A stretch of 64,000 nt of DNA from Ophioderma brevispina (taxonomy: Eukaryota; Echinodermata; Ophiuroidea; Amphilepidida; Ophiodermatidae): contig JAMKCH010002869.1 of NCBI GenBank assembly GCA_023653785.1, forward strand, positions 1 to 64,000. The letters run 5' to 3'. This document shows, piece by piece, positions 33,770 to 45,799 of this stretch; within the stretch, counting starts at the first letter, position 1, and the number at the start of each line of letters is the position of its first letter. A program made the position numbers and the translations under genes. Below the pieces are notes generated by a model. It saw nothing but the letters and a program-made list of their open reading frames with translations, was not told where the DNA came from and ran no database searches.

Positions 33770-34985
33770 AGTAGAGGATGACCATTAATTGCTCATACCA
33801 TCTGTCATTGATCCAGTATGAATCGATGGGAATACTGTGAACTGCAGTGCATGGATTGGGGTTGCAAAGTGTTCCGTGGAATTCTCTATCCTCAAAGGGT
33901 GTTGGTGGAGGGATTAGGCTATCAGGTTCCTCACATTTCTTGGCGAGCTTGATCTCCGAAGGTTCCTCCTAAGGGTTGGCAAAAAAACCAGGAAAAGTAC
34001 TATGCCAACAGGATTGGAAATATTTCTACAGGCGTCGCCCAAAGGCAAACCACTACCAAGTCTATTTCATCATTCAAACGCCTCAATCTTGTGTGAATGT
34101 ACACTGTGGCTCCATACTGGTGCAAGCGCATGCAGCAGTTAAGTATGCCAAGGCAACAGTTGATGTAGGTAAGGGTGTGTCAAAAGATGCACCCAACCAT
34201 TCCTTTCCTGCTAGCCTTTCTGAGGAGGTTGTACACGAGAAAGCGTCCTTGTCAAGCGACTGCCTTGGTGTGAAAGTAAGGCTGCGGGTCCATTGTGACT
34301 CGCCAAGGTACTTCGGCCGTTGGGTCGTGTGACAGTGTATCTCCTCCATCTAGAGTGATGTTTTAGTTCTCTTTTTGCGTATCGATTTGCAGGTGTTAAA
34401 ACAGAGCTGACGGTCTGGGTTTGCTGATTTTCAAGAGCCATCGGTGAAGAATTGGCTTACAGCGATTAGGTTCCCCCCGCAACACCGCCCACAAGGACCG
34501 CCAAGGCTCAGCAGTATTCCAAGTGCCGTGTCCTCTGCGTAGGAGTACTGCGAACAATCTCCCTTTGGCAGATCTGAGACGTAGATGTTGAGACTGGGTT
34601 GCAGGACAGAACCTTGGTGGGACACCATCCGAAGTTTTTGCGCTTTCTACTGCGTTGCCCATTATGTCTCCAGGACGAAGATCTTCTTGGATGAGCAGCA
34701 TAATGACTTGACAAGCTTGACATCAGGGAAGATTTTGAGTAGCTTGAGGTAGAGACCCATCGATGCCAGACTGTATCGATCGTACGCAGCAGTTAGGTCA
34801 TGAAGACTGCTCCAAAACTTCTTCTGCTTCTCTGGAAGCTGTGTCTATTTCATTAACTATCCTTGCGCATCGATCAAGTTGTTGACCCACCTCTTCGAAA
34901 ACCAGCCCGGGGCGGGGTAAATCTGCCTCGACCGTATCAACCGATCCCCGCCGATCCCCAGTCAGCCCAATAGCTTAATTTTGTG
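33770..34985 (-). mobile_element. Jockey-like LINE fragment C, minus strand
   Basis: On the minus strand this matches the reverse transcriptase and C-terminal region of fragment B. LRPGDIMGNAVESAK (about 34685-34640) is followed by the GVPPRF block, DLPKGDCSQYSYAED, and then ILLSLGG. The catalytic box reads YAED instead of YADD (about 34541-34530), a change that would disable it. The 3' part includes the complement of AACCTTCGGAGATCAAGCTC near 33950. Its 5' edge abuts fragment D head to head. Confidence 0.75.
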
Positions 34986-34989
34986 AGAT

Positions 34990-37240
34990 AGTAGCGGATG
35001 GTTCCCTGCAACTTCTCTTGTGGTCATGTTGACGCCTTCTCGCGGCGGCCCCGTTAAAGTCACATCACCTGCTGTGGCTAACTGATTCAACACACCTTAA
35101 GTCCCACATTGTGTTTAAAACACCACAGTGAACATCGTGAAGACCCACCCTCAATTCCTAGGCGGGCTGAGCTACTCACAGAGTAACTTTCCTATGGCAA
35201 GCATAACAAAGTCTGTATCCTGCAGCTGAACGTTGAGGGTCTCACACCATGCTTAGCCTGACATCATTTACAGCTTCTCCATGGAGGTAACGGCGTGAAT
35301 ATCATCCTCCTCCAAGTAACTCACTGCGAATCTGAATAGAAGCTGCAAATCGAAGGTTTTTGACCTTATTTGGCACAACAAGCATGGGATCGCTTCCTAT
35401 GTGAAGCAAGGCATCCAATCAATCAATCATCCCTATTTATTTGTTCATCACATACAGCAAAGTACAATTTTTTACAAATTAGAAAAAATGTATTACAATG
35501 AAAAGATAAATGTGCTTATTTAAAGAAATTTTTTTATATCAGGATGATAATACAGATGAATGGAATTTATATAATTAAGACAGTGATACTGTATAGAAAT
35601 AAATCATCAATAGCAGAGTAATAATGACATAACTTCTGTCTATTGGTGAACGAGGTCACTGCTAAACGCAGGGCGTGGGGTGCAATGACCTCTTAAGATT
35701 ACACATGTATTGTATATGAACTAAGAACAAAACAACAAGAACACACAACGCACATACAACTAAACAAACAGTACACAAAGGACATTATAAATTTACAAGA
35801 CCGACTATTAGACAAAAGGATTGAACAGTAGAAGGAAAGGAAAGGAAAGCAGATGCAAAAGAATTAAAAAATTGACGACCAGCATAATATGACTGAACAT
35901 ATATTTTTTCATTTTTGTTTTTGAAGGAGATGAGTGAGGTAGGGTTTTTAGTCAGATGAAAAGTTAGACAAAGCAAGGGACTGAATTTTAGTTGTATTAT
36001 TTGCCAAGTGAGATCACCCTGCAATCTCCAATGAATTCGCCGATCCGTGGATACCATGTGAAGCTATGGGAACCCACTTCACAAACACACCACTCTATAA
36101 GTCATACCACCAGCTGAAGCAGACTTCAATTCCCTTCCAGTAGTTCACCGGAGCTCCTTCCTTCGTCTGCGGAGACTTCAACTGTAGAAATACAGCTGGG
36201 GATACTCCAACATTGACAAAGAATGGCAAAGCGGCTCTTGGATGGATTGAAGCCCAAGACCTCCAACTGCTGTTGATCGTAAGGATCTACCTACTTTCTA
36301 TTCAAGCAGTCATGGGACATGACCTTTCCCGACCTGTCCACAGTCACCAGCGACATTCGAATCCGCGCTGCTCCGGGGCGGTCCTCCCCTAGATTTCCTA
36401 GATCAGGTCATTGCCCTATCCTGGTCACCTGTGACATCAAGGTCACGATCTCCAGCAAAGAGATGAATTTCAGTAAGGCCGGCTGGTCCAAGTTCAGGCA
36501 ACTCACCAGCGAACGTCATCCCACGCTGCCAGGCCCGGCTCATCCAACCTCAACGAGCATCTTCTGACTTCTGCTCTATGCTCCACATCGGGCAGCTAAA
36601 CATTCCATTCCAAGAGGCAGACGTAATCCCTACCCCCCGTTGGGACAAGGAATGCGACGGGTTATACAAAGTGGTATTTTGTAAACATCAACTGCGATAC
36701 TGAGAGAATAGCGGGGTCGACGCAGCTACTTGATCTTCTTGCCAAGGGATACGCACGGATGGGAGGGGGAGATATCCGGTGTCAACTTTGCCCACTCAAG
36801 CCATAAGGCCTGGAACACCATCGGTGCAGCTCACCGTGCGTGGCTCTCCAGCTAGCAGTGCCTCTGTCTCTGCAAACGCCATCGCTTCATTACTGTCAAC
36901 AATGGAAATTGGGGCAAGACCACACTCCCAGCAAAGCCCCTCTCGTGGCGTTAATGAGAGATTAAACAGCTTTCTACACAAACCCTCTCCACCAGTCAAG
37001 CCCCATGTCCCAACCATTCACCTACGATGAGATCATCGAAGCAATTAAAGTTATCACGCTAAGCTCCTGGCAATGATCCAATCCATACAGAATTCTTGAA
37101 GAATATGGCACCTGAAGCTGTTGCGATGGCTCCAACTCTTCCTTTCTACTTGCACGGGAGCGTCGGCTGTTCCCTCCAGGTGGAGGACTTCAGGGGTCGT
37201 TGCGGTCCTGAAGCCCAGGGACCAGCTGGAATTACCCCAA
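34990..37240 (+). mobile_element. Jockey-like LINE fragment D, interrupted
   Basis: The 5' region (34990-35410) resembles 19960-20340 and includes LNVEGLT and NIILLQ-type blocks. Homology breaks at about 35411 inside the codons for GIQ and resumes at about 36011 with the equivalent of KINPAISNEF. The intervening 600 bp is an insertion. The second part runs through the GDFNCRNTA block (about 36168-36196), the linker and IHTEFLKNMAPEA (about 37080-37120), then leaves LINE sequence near 37240 before the reverse transcriptase palm. The part from 35485 onward lies within the tandem duplication. Confidence 0.75.
35411..36010. repeat. Insertion of about 600 bp in LINE fragment D
   Basis: The insertion begins with ATCAATCAATCAATC, a short tandem repeat of the kind left at the 3' end of some LINEs and SINEs (so it would lie on the minus strand). 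Most of it is repeated at 37865-38393. A minus-strand frame (35785-36057) has no recognisable domain. Confidence 0.6.
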
Positions 37241-37864
37241 GATTCATACCCACCTCTGGCCGCGTGTACAAATTTAGTACATTAAACCATAGAGATGAGT
37301 AAACATTGTTAACAGTGTAATTCAAACCAGGATCCATAAAAACGATATAAGGCAACGAACTTTCTGTTTGTTTGCATTATCACCATATGAAGCACAAAAT
37401 TATTTATATTTATCATGAAAGAAATTGTTCCAAAAAATTCTTACCTTTGACCCTTAGCCCAACCTGGTGTGGTTATTTGTAATATCTTTTTGTTTTGCCT
37501 TAGTTAATAGTTAAAAACGAGTTAATTTCAAAAACCTTGAAGGATTCTAAACAGTCAAATATACTTGCAATTTGTTGTTGTCATTAAGCCAACCACCTAA
37601 AACTGGCCTGTGTTATACGCCATTAGGGCATTTATTACCATTTATCCACCAGAGTTGTAAAGCACACATGAGGTATCCACTCCCACTTCAATTACGCTTC
37701 ATACCAATCAATAGAATCTGGTACAAAGGCAAATCTGAGGGCCTTTATTAAAGGAGAGTGCTGATATTGATTGCCTGAACCAAAATGAAAAAGCCAAATT
37801 CATGTGAAAGCTATTTTAAATGCACTTTTGAAGTATTTACAATTTTAAGAGCAATTGAACAATC
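35485..37864. repeat. Tandem duplication of 2.38 kb, unit 1
   Basis: The unit contains most of the 600-bp insertion, the second part of LINE fragment D and about 600 bp of non-LINE sequence. The word GTCAACTTTGCCCACTCAAG at 36781 recurs at 39158, a period of 2377 bp. The stretch from 36781 to about 37225 is identical to 39158-39602, while elsewhere the two differ by many single-base indels. Confidence 0.85.
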
Positions 37865-40240
37865 TCTGAACAAGAAAAAATGTATTAAAATGAAAGATAA
37901 ATGTGCTATGTAAAGAAATGTATTTATATCAGGATGATATACAATATGAATGGAATTTAATAATTGACCGTGAATACTGTATAGAAAAACTCATCAATAG
38001 GCAAGGACTAATGACATAACTGCTGTACTAGTGGTGAACGAGGTCACTGCTAAACCCAAGGCGTGGGGTGCAATGACCTCTTTAAGATTACACATTATTG
38101 TATAATGAACTAAGGAACAAAACAATCAGAACACAAACGCACATCACGCAACAACAGTACGAACAGGACATTAGAAATTTACAAGACCGACTATTAGACA
38201 AAAATGAGTTGAACAGTAGAAGGAAAAGGGAAGGAAAGCAGAGCAAAAGAATTAAGAATGAACACAGCAATAAGATGAACTGAACCGATATTTTTTCATG
38301 TTTTTTTTTGAGAGATGAGTGAGGGAGGTTTTAGGTGAGATACAAGTTAGACCAAAGCAAGGGACCCTGAATTTTTAAGTTGTATTATTTGCCAAGTGAG
38401 ATCAACCCTGCAATCTCCAATGATCGCCGATCCATTGGATAACCTTTGAAGCTATGGAACCCACTTCACCACATCTATAAGCCACCACCTGCTGAGGCAG
38501 ACTTCAACTTCCTTCCAGTAGTTCAGCGAAGCTCCTTCGTCTGCGAGACTTCAACTTTAGAACATACAGCATGGGATTACTCCAACATTGACAAGAATGC
38601 AAAGCGGCTCTTGAATGAATTGACGCCCCAGACCTCAACTGCTTGTTTGAAGAGTAGGGATCTTACTACCGTCTATTCAAGCAGTCATGGGACATGGACA
38701 TGTCCCCGACCTGTCAACAGTCACCATCGACATCCGATCCCGCTGCTCCGGGGCGGTCCTCCCTATATTTCCTAGATCAGGTCATTACCCTATCCTGGTC
38801 ACCATGTGACATCAGGTCACTACATCTCTCAGCAAAGAGATGGAATTTCAGGTAAGCCGCTGGGGTCCAAGTTCAAACAACATCACCGCGAAACTGTCAT
38901 CCACCGCTGCCAATGCCCGGCTTCTCCAACATCAACGATGCATATGTGAACTTCTGCTCTATGCTCCACCGGGCAGCTAAACATTCCAATTCCAAGAGGC
39001 AGAAGGAAGCCCTACACCCCTGTTGGGACAAGGAATGCGACGGTTATCAAAGGTGTATGTAACATCCAACTGCGATACTGAGAATAGCGGGGGGCGACCA
39101 GCACTGGATCTGCTTGGCCAGGGGAGGCGCACCGGATGGGAGGGGGAGATATCCTGTGTCAACTTTGCCCACTCAAGCCATAAGGCCTGGAACACCATCG
39201 GTGCAGCTCACCGTGCGTGGCTCTCCAGCTAGCAGTGCCTCTGTCTCTGCAAACGCCATCGCTTCATTACTGTCAACAATGGAAATTGGGGCAAGACCAC
39301 ACTCCCAGCAAAGCCCCTCTCGTGGCGTTAATGAGAGATTAAACAGCTTTCTACACAAACCCTCTCCACCAGTCAAGCCCCATGTCCCAACCATTCACCT
39401 ACGATGAGATCATCGAAGCAATTAAAGTTATCACGCTAAGCTCCTGGCAATGATCCAATCCATACAGAATTCTTGAAGAATATGGCACCTGAAGCTGTTG
39501 CGATGGCTCCAACTCTTCCTTTCTACTTGCACGGGAGCGTCGGCTGTTCCCTCCAGGTGGAGGACTTCAGGGGTCGTTGCGGTCCTGAAGCCCAGGGGAC
39601 CAGCGGATGACCCCAAGAGTTGCAGACCCACCTCTGCCGCGTGTACAAATTAGTACAGTAAACCATAGAAGATGAGTAAACATGTTAACAGTGTAATTCA
39701 CAAACCAGGATCCAGAAAAACGAGATAGGCAAAGAACTTTCGTGTTTGTTGCATTTATTCACCATAGTGAAGCACAAAATTATTTATATTTATCATGAAA
39801 GAAATTGTTCCAAAAAGTCTGACCTTTGACCTTTAGCCAACCTGGTGTGTATTTTTCAATATCTTTTTGTTTTGCCTTAGTTAATAGTTAAAAACGAGTT
39901 CATTTCAAACCTTGAGGAATTCTAAACAGTCAAAATATAATTGCAATTGTTGTTGCATTAATCCCAACCTAATAACTGGCCTGTGTTATACTCATTAGGG
40001 CATTTATTACCATTTATCCACCAGAGTGTGTAAAGCACACATTAGGTATCCCACTTCAAATTTACGCTTCAATTACCAAATCAATAGAATCTGGTACAAA
40101 GGCAAATCGGAGGGCCTTTATTTAAATGAGTGCAGATATTGATTGCCTGAACCAAAATGAAAAATTCAAAATTCATGTGAAAGCTATTTAAATGCACTTT
40201 TGAAGTATTTACAATTTTAAGAGCTACCTTGCACAATTTG
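37865..40240. repeat. Tandem duplication of 2.38 kb, unit 2
   Basis: This repeats 35485-37864 in direct orientation. The junctions lie at ACAAGAAAAAAT-type words. The unit ends about 20 bases before the right member of the mariner-like inverted ends. Confidence 0.85.
38395..39640 (+). mobile_element. Jockey-like LINE fragment E
   Basis: This copy of fragment D lies in the second tandem unit. It encodes the endonuclease C-terminal half (PPPAEADFNFLPVVQRSSF near 38483-38538, then a GDFN equivalent) and the linker to the start of the reverse transcriptase (MAPEAVAMAPTLPF near 39482-39522). It leaves LINE sequence at the same point as D, near 39620. It has no palm domain and is broken by indels. 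Confidence 0.75.
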
Positions 40241-40262
40241 ACAAGAAAAAATCAGGATATTT

Positions 40263-40289
40263 AGGGAACAATCTTTCTGACTCACACTG
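40263..40289 (-). repeat. Mariner-like inverted end, right member
   Basis: On the minus strand it reads CAGTGTGAGTCAGAAAGATT then GTTCCCT, matching 30914-30940 at 23 of 27 positions, and is flanked by TA. The pair would bound a 9.4-kb interval filled with LINE fragments and a duplication. Confidence 0.6.
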
Positions 40290-40507
40290 TACATGTATGT
40301 CATCTTGTCTATAGAATTCAAACTTATTGTTTTTATTAACATTTTAACCAAAACCCTGGCGAAAATCACATGTTTCTGGCATTGTTAGCTCTAGCGGAAT
40401 GTTCCCCATATTCCGCATTTTTTTCAGGGCACCAATACTACCAAAAGCAGTTATAAAAACTTTTGTTGCAATTTTTGGAGTTCAAAACATACATTTCTTC
40501 GTCTATT

Positions 40508-40805
40508 AGAGAGCACGTGCGGTGCAGTGGAAAAGCGTAGGGCTCATGATCATTAGGTTGTGAATTCGATCCCCGCCGTGGCCAACGTGTTGCGTCCCTG
40601 GGCAAGACTCTTTATCTCACTGGTCTCACTTCACCCAGGTGTAAATGGGGAGCTGTTAGGGGTAGTCATACAGTGCGCCGTTATAATTGGCTGCCGAATT
40701 TTCAGTATGTGAAAAATGTGATTTATCGTAATGACAGCGAAATAAATGTAAAGCGCTTTGAGACTTTATTGTATAAAGCGCTATACAAATACTTGCATTT
40801 ATTTT
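40508..40805 (+). mobile_element. tRNA-derived SINE
   Basis: The head resembles a tRNA: CGGTGCAGTGG (A box), an anticodon-like loop CTCATGA, and AATTCGATCCC (B box). A central domain follows with CCTGGGCAAGACTCTTTATC and TCACCCAGGTGTAAATGGG, a block seen in SINEs of many invertebrates. The tail has AAAGCGCTTTGAGA and ATAAAGCGCTATACAAATA, a type shared with CR1/L2-like LINEs that supply the enzyme. It lies in the intron upstream of the NLR exon, ending about 65 bases before the acceptor. Confidence 0.85.
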
Positions 40806-40848
40806 TTTATTTTATTGGCATTTGTCAAATATAAACTAAAACTTGGTT

Positions 40849-40871
40849 GTCTGCTTGTTTTTTTTTCACAG
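40849..40871 (+). other. Splice acceptor of the NLR exon
   Basis: A T-rich tract ending in TTTTTTTCACAG immediately precedes the coding block. The first in-frame start upstream is only TTG, with no ATG, so translation must begin in an earlier exon. The two bases AA after the AG complete a split codon (phase 1). Confidence 0.8.
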
Positions 40872-43800
40872 AAGCCCCGCCGTTTGATGTTGGATCCCTA
40901 AAGGAACACCTCAAGGAGGAATACAGAACGACGCTACGTGAGATACCTGTTCTAAGCCCAGAAATACCCAAAGATTTAAGAGATATAGAAGATATTTATA
41001 TCAATCTAGAGTTACTTGAAGAGCGAAGAAAATCAAAAATTGTTGAAAGCAAATTAAACTCTTGCAAAGGGCTTATCTCTATAAAAAGGCATGGGCATTA
41101 CTCGAAGCGTATACTTTTGCGCGGAAGTCCAGGAGTGGGAAAGACCACAGCTCTTTCGAAATTAGCTTATTATTGGGCTAATAGTAAAGATAAATCTTTT
41201 GCAGAGTATCAGCTGGTATTTAAAATCCAAATGAGAGATATTAAACAAGGGGTCGATCTTGTTGATATTATAGCCGACCAGCTTAGTTTTAATGTTTCAA
41301 AACCGGGTCTTAGAAATTACCTTCACACACACAGCAAATCAGTTATATTGTTGTTTGATGGTTACGACGAGGTAAAAAATGACTTTCAGTACGAGAATCT
41401 TGGGGAAATTGAACAAGTTTTAAAAAGTAAATGGCTAGCAGAAACTTGTGTTATTGTATCAACCCGAACAAACAAAGTTGAGGAATTTAATTGCCAGTAT
41501 AAAGGGTTTTCTCAGGTGAATTTGACAGGATTTTCTCCTCCAAATGTGGTAAAGTACGTGTTCAGATTTTTCGACATTGGAGTTTGTTTGAGTTTTCTTC
41601 TGAGTAAGTTCTACCCTGGTTTTGCGTATAAACTACTTTGCTGGTTTCTAGCATGGTTTTCCGGTTCCAGATCCAAACGTCCAATTAGTTTTGTAAAGGC
41701 ACTTCTAGATTCTAACCGCCTCCGCCTCTCAGAATTAGCTACAAAACCTTTATTTTTGTCCATGTTAAGTCTCGTATGGAAACATGATGAAAAATTACCA
41801 ACTAGTGTAACATCACTTTATAGAAAATTTATTAAGCATCTTGAAGTACACAAGCACGAAAAAAACATATCCAACCATCGGAGCAAGGGACATAAATCCA
41901 GTGTCAAGAAAACAGACGAAAGTGTTCTAAGATATATTGGTAAATTTGCACTGGAAGGATTATTTGATGACCGGGAAGAATTTCCTTCTCAGGCCGTTAA
42001 CGACTTGTTTAGTGAAGCACTTGACGTAGGAATACTTATTCCTAAATACGAGAATGATGTCATCACCCACCTGACGTTTCTGCACAAAACACTTCAGGAA
42101 CTATGCGCAGCTCTATATTGGACAAGTTTAGCAGAGAGTGTAAACCAGGAGGATAACGACAGGTTTACCAATTACCTTAGCTTCATATCTAGGAATAATG
42201 TTGACGAAAATGAATATTTGTTGCGTCTTTGTTGCGGTGACAGTTTGAAGGCAGCATCGCTTATAATTCCTCGCGTTATAACTTACATGCGGGAAGAAAG
42301 AGACGACCGAGAACACATATGTCTGTTAAGCACTGGTGATTTTAAAATACACAAGTGTCCTCTAAGAAACCCTTGGAGACTACCAATCGTGATGCTCTTT
42401 GAAGCTGATGATTCAAACTACAAAGAGAGTCAACACTTGCATTTGCTTACGGAATCTATATTTGATCAGGTTAAAGTATTTTGCAGAAATAATAAAGCCG
42501 ACCCGGAGCTATCAACAATTTTAAGCTACTATATTACTCAACCATCTGAAAGAGAAACATGGTTAAAATTGGTTAAATTTGCAGAGTTTCAGCTGTACTC
42601 AAACGTAAAGCCAAATGACCAATGCTTCAAGTTACTTTCTTGTATGTCAAAGTGTACTAATTTAACCTTGTGTTGTGATGTTCATTTTGACATAACCCCA
42701 CTAACAGAAAAATTAACTAACTTTATTTCTATTGCCAGTAATTTATCCCAACTGTGTTTATCGCGGTGTAAGATGAGCGTTAATTGTTTTATCACCATCT
42801 TTTCTATTTTGCCTTCAAAAAGTACACTAACACTTGATAAAGTTGTTATGTTAGGGACATTTGACAAAAAAGCTTCTATAGCCATTGATTCTTCACTAAA
42901 ATCAAAAGCATTGCAGGTGAAGGGTAGTTCAAGTGCGTGTAATAATTATTCGGAAGTATTTAAGAGTTTGACAGCAGAGCCCGATCTGGGCGCATCGTTG
43001 GAAGAATTGAAATGCACAGAATGTTTTGTAAAGAAACGATATCTGTTTGGTTTTTTCCGGCAAACTTCGCACTTACAGTTAACTCATCTCGAATTCAAAC
43101 AGGTCCAAATTATCAGAAGTGTGCCTCCAGTTGAACATATCCATCTGGAAGGAGATATCTTACGCGTCATTGGGTGTGCAAATCCAAAGAAACTCTTGGA
43201 CGTATCCGACTGGCTTGAATGTTTGTCTCTATGTCCTTCTGTGAAGAACATCTCGAACCTCTGTATTGAACATGCCCTAGTAAACGATTTATTATATAAA
43301 TTTTTGAACATCACACCACTTGCCTATTTGGAGCTTAAGAGTATCGCACTGACTGAAAAGACAAAATTCCGACCACATCAAACAACGTTGATTGGTCAGC
43401 CAAATTTGAGAAAAATACACTTGATTGATGTGAGAAATGAAGAGAGCTTAATCAGTGCACTCATCAGTATTGACAACTTTTACCTGAAACATCTTGAAGA
43501 GCTGTATTTGAGTAAACTCTGTGTTCGTAACCGTGTTCTAATTGAATTACTTAACGCATTACGAATACCACCACTTTTGACACTCGAATTTGATAATGTA
43601 TCCTTAACTAAAGGAATGAATCGCCAAACAGGCAACAAGGTACATTACCACGATGGAACATTGTGCATTACTGGTCCACATGAGAGTGATAACGATTGGC
43701 TTAGAGTGCAATTGTCTGGTAAATACGACTGCACTTCATGGATTGAATGTTTTCTTCAATGCCCTTTGATCATTGAATCACTGAGTGAGTTTCAATGTTA

Positions 43801-44332
43801 TAACTGTGCATTCAGTGTTAATGCATTGAAGTCATTCTTTGCCAAACTTACAAATATACATGCCATTAAACTTTCGATAAGAGTTGAAGTATTTCACAAA
43901 ATAGACTTTCAACAGAAAATATTAAAATTCAGTGGTCATACAAAGACATTGTTTAATTGTTCCAGGTGGTTAAATTGTATAAATATCTGTCCAGTTATCT
44001 GCAAATCACTTACGGAATTCCATATTTCAGGTTGCTCTGTAGACGTGAATAGGTATGTGTCATTTCTTACCTGTTCCTCTCTCAGCAGACTTGTTCTTGA
44101 AGAATTTGAATTCACAGGAGAATTATATCAAGAAACTATACGTAGAAGTACAGAAATCAGTTCTCAGAGATTGACCGAGTTGCATATTATTGGTCACAAA
44201 AACAATAACTCAACCGATTATCGAAGATACTTCAACTCCTGTAACAATATCATAGATATCCTAAGTCGCATTCCTTTGCTGACTAGATCAGTGGAGGTCT
44301 TCAGACTTACACAGACGCGTACTCACATATAG
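40872..44332 (+). CDS. NLR-type receptor, NACHT plus LRR-like exon (5' exons missing)
   Basis: This is a terminal exon of about 3.46 kb. The reading frame extends upstream only to a TTG within an intron. A polypyrimidine tract and CAG at 40869-40871 mark the acceptor, giving a phase 1 junction. Residue numbers below count from that TTG (40847). Walker A is GSPGVGKTT (93-101), Walker B LLFDGYDEV (168-176) and sensor 1 VIVSTRT (202-208): a NACHT NTPase. LSELATKPLFLSMLSLVW (295-311) and FLHKTLQELCAALY (411-424) match the winged-helix region of NLRs. Residues 622-1161 form about seven LRR-like modules. NLRs are cytoplasmic immune sensors that oligomerise through NACHT; the effector domain probably lies on an upstream exon not seen here. 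The frame is unbroken, unlike every mobile element nearby. The ligand is unknown. Confidence 0.9.
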
Positions 44333-45790
44333 TCGTAATCAATCACAATTTCTGGTGTTTGACATTCGTACCCCTTTCGGTTATAAGATATCAGAATTTT
44401 CAGCTCTCCAAAAACTTAGCAATTTCCGGAAAATGGCTGTAACGGAGAAGAAAGGGTTTTATTATTTATTTGTTTTTAATTTTCTTTTTAAAAACAGACA
44501 TCGCCCATGCTGAAAATAGCACAGAGAAAGAAACAGTCATTTAATGACATTTATCTGGCGCTCACCAAGGGAGCACCACTAGATTTTTAATACATCACCT
44601 GACGAGCATTTAAATTGGCCGTTACCTAACATCCTTCTACAACTTTTTACCAACACGCATCGCACAATTCAACCCAGTCCGAGCATTACGTATCGTTATT
44701 ATTTTAGCTGTATCAGACTTGGAATTTCCCAATCCCTGGCAATTTGGACGGATACGGCTATTTGGTAAATGCATGTAGCAATAGTACTGGTGAGCTTAGG
44801 ACTAGCCTTGAAACCGGCAATGTCCGTGTGTGTGTTGTGTGTGTTGTAGCCGGCTATCCACCGTTCTCTGGAATTTGGCAGAATCCATAAAAATTCCTTT
44901 AAAAAAAAAAGGAACGGGGCGCCCCAAGGAGTGAGTCTTTTTTGTTGTTCTATGGTGTTGGGAATACTAGTACGAAAGAACAGTATCAGATTGAATTTTG
45001 TGAAGTTTTATGGCAACTTGTCTTGAGTACAAAAGTGTTTGAAATAAGTCTAAATCTATATAATTGAAATACAAGAATAGATATGAAACAGTTTAGTAGT
45101 TGGTGAACCTTATCGACGTAACCTGGAGCAATTATTAACATGTGTCCACCTTAGGGTCCCTGTCTGACTACCGACCACCGGGTTCCTTTGTCAACTATAC
45201 CGTACCAGGTCCTTTTACTAGCTGCCCAAAAGTCCCAAGGTCCTTTTCTTCATTTCCCCAACGATCAAAGCTGTCATCTTGACAAGCTGTCACGAGCGTC
45301 CTTCCCCCAACTAACCAGATACCCCCCCTTCTCATCTCAAAGAGTGGCCGCTTTCCCTTCCCAATCCCGATCCCGGTGGCCACTTGTTATTCAAAGTGTA
45401 TGATCTACCAAGAAAACGCTAAAAAGGGTCTCTTTTTTCCAATAGGCAGTGTACGCGCGATCTATTGATTAGGGTGTCAAAAACGCAGATTTGGAAAAAA
45501 GGTAGTTTGTTTTCATAACCTGAAATTGTCATGTACTCGAGATCAACTCAACTCATCAAAAATTGTAATTTGGAAGAAAGCACATGAGCACAGCAGATAA
45601 TCGGTATATATCACACCACAATGCAGTGCTCGACTTGTTTAGGGACATAAAACTGACAAAAGGCTTGTTTATGGTAGCAAAAACAGACAAAAATGCTTGT
45701 TGTTAGGGTAATGTTTTTTAGTCGGTTGAAACACTCGTTTAGTAGGGTGATTTCGAAGTCCACCATGTTAATGCATCATATCCACTTTTT
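44333..45790. other. Region downstream of the NLR exon, no gene recognised
   Basis: The sequence is AT-rich and includes the NLR 3' untranslated region, but no canonical AATAAA lies close to the stop. A T-rich tract plus AAAAACAG near 44484-44499 could be an acceptor, yet no coding block follows. Open frames at 45188-45403 on both strands are simple shadows of a CCC-rich repeat. Confidence 0.4.
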
Positions 45791-45799
45791 GAATACAAC

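Noticed and set aside
36796..37017. Minus-strand frame repeated at 39173-39394
   Set aside because: It is the antisense shadow of the LINE linker in the duplicated unit.
40847..40871. TTG at 40847 as the start codon of the NLR frame
   Set aside because: The first codons fall in a polypyrimidine tract ending in CAG, which is an intron end. Translation must start in an upstream exon.
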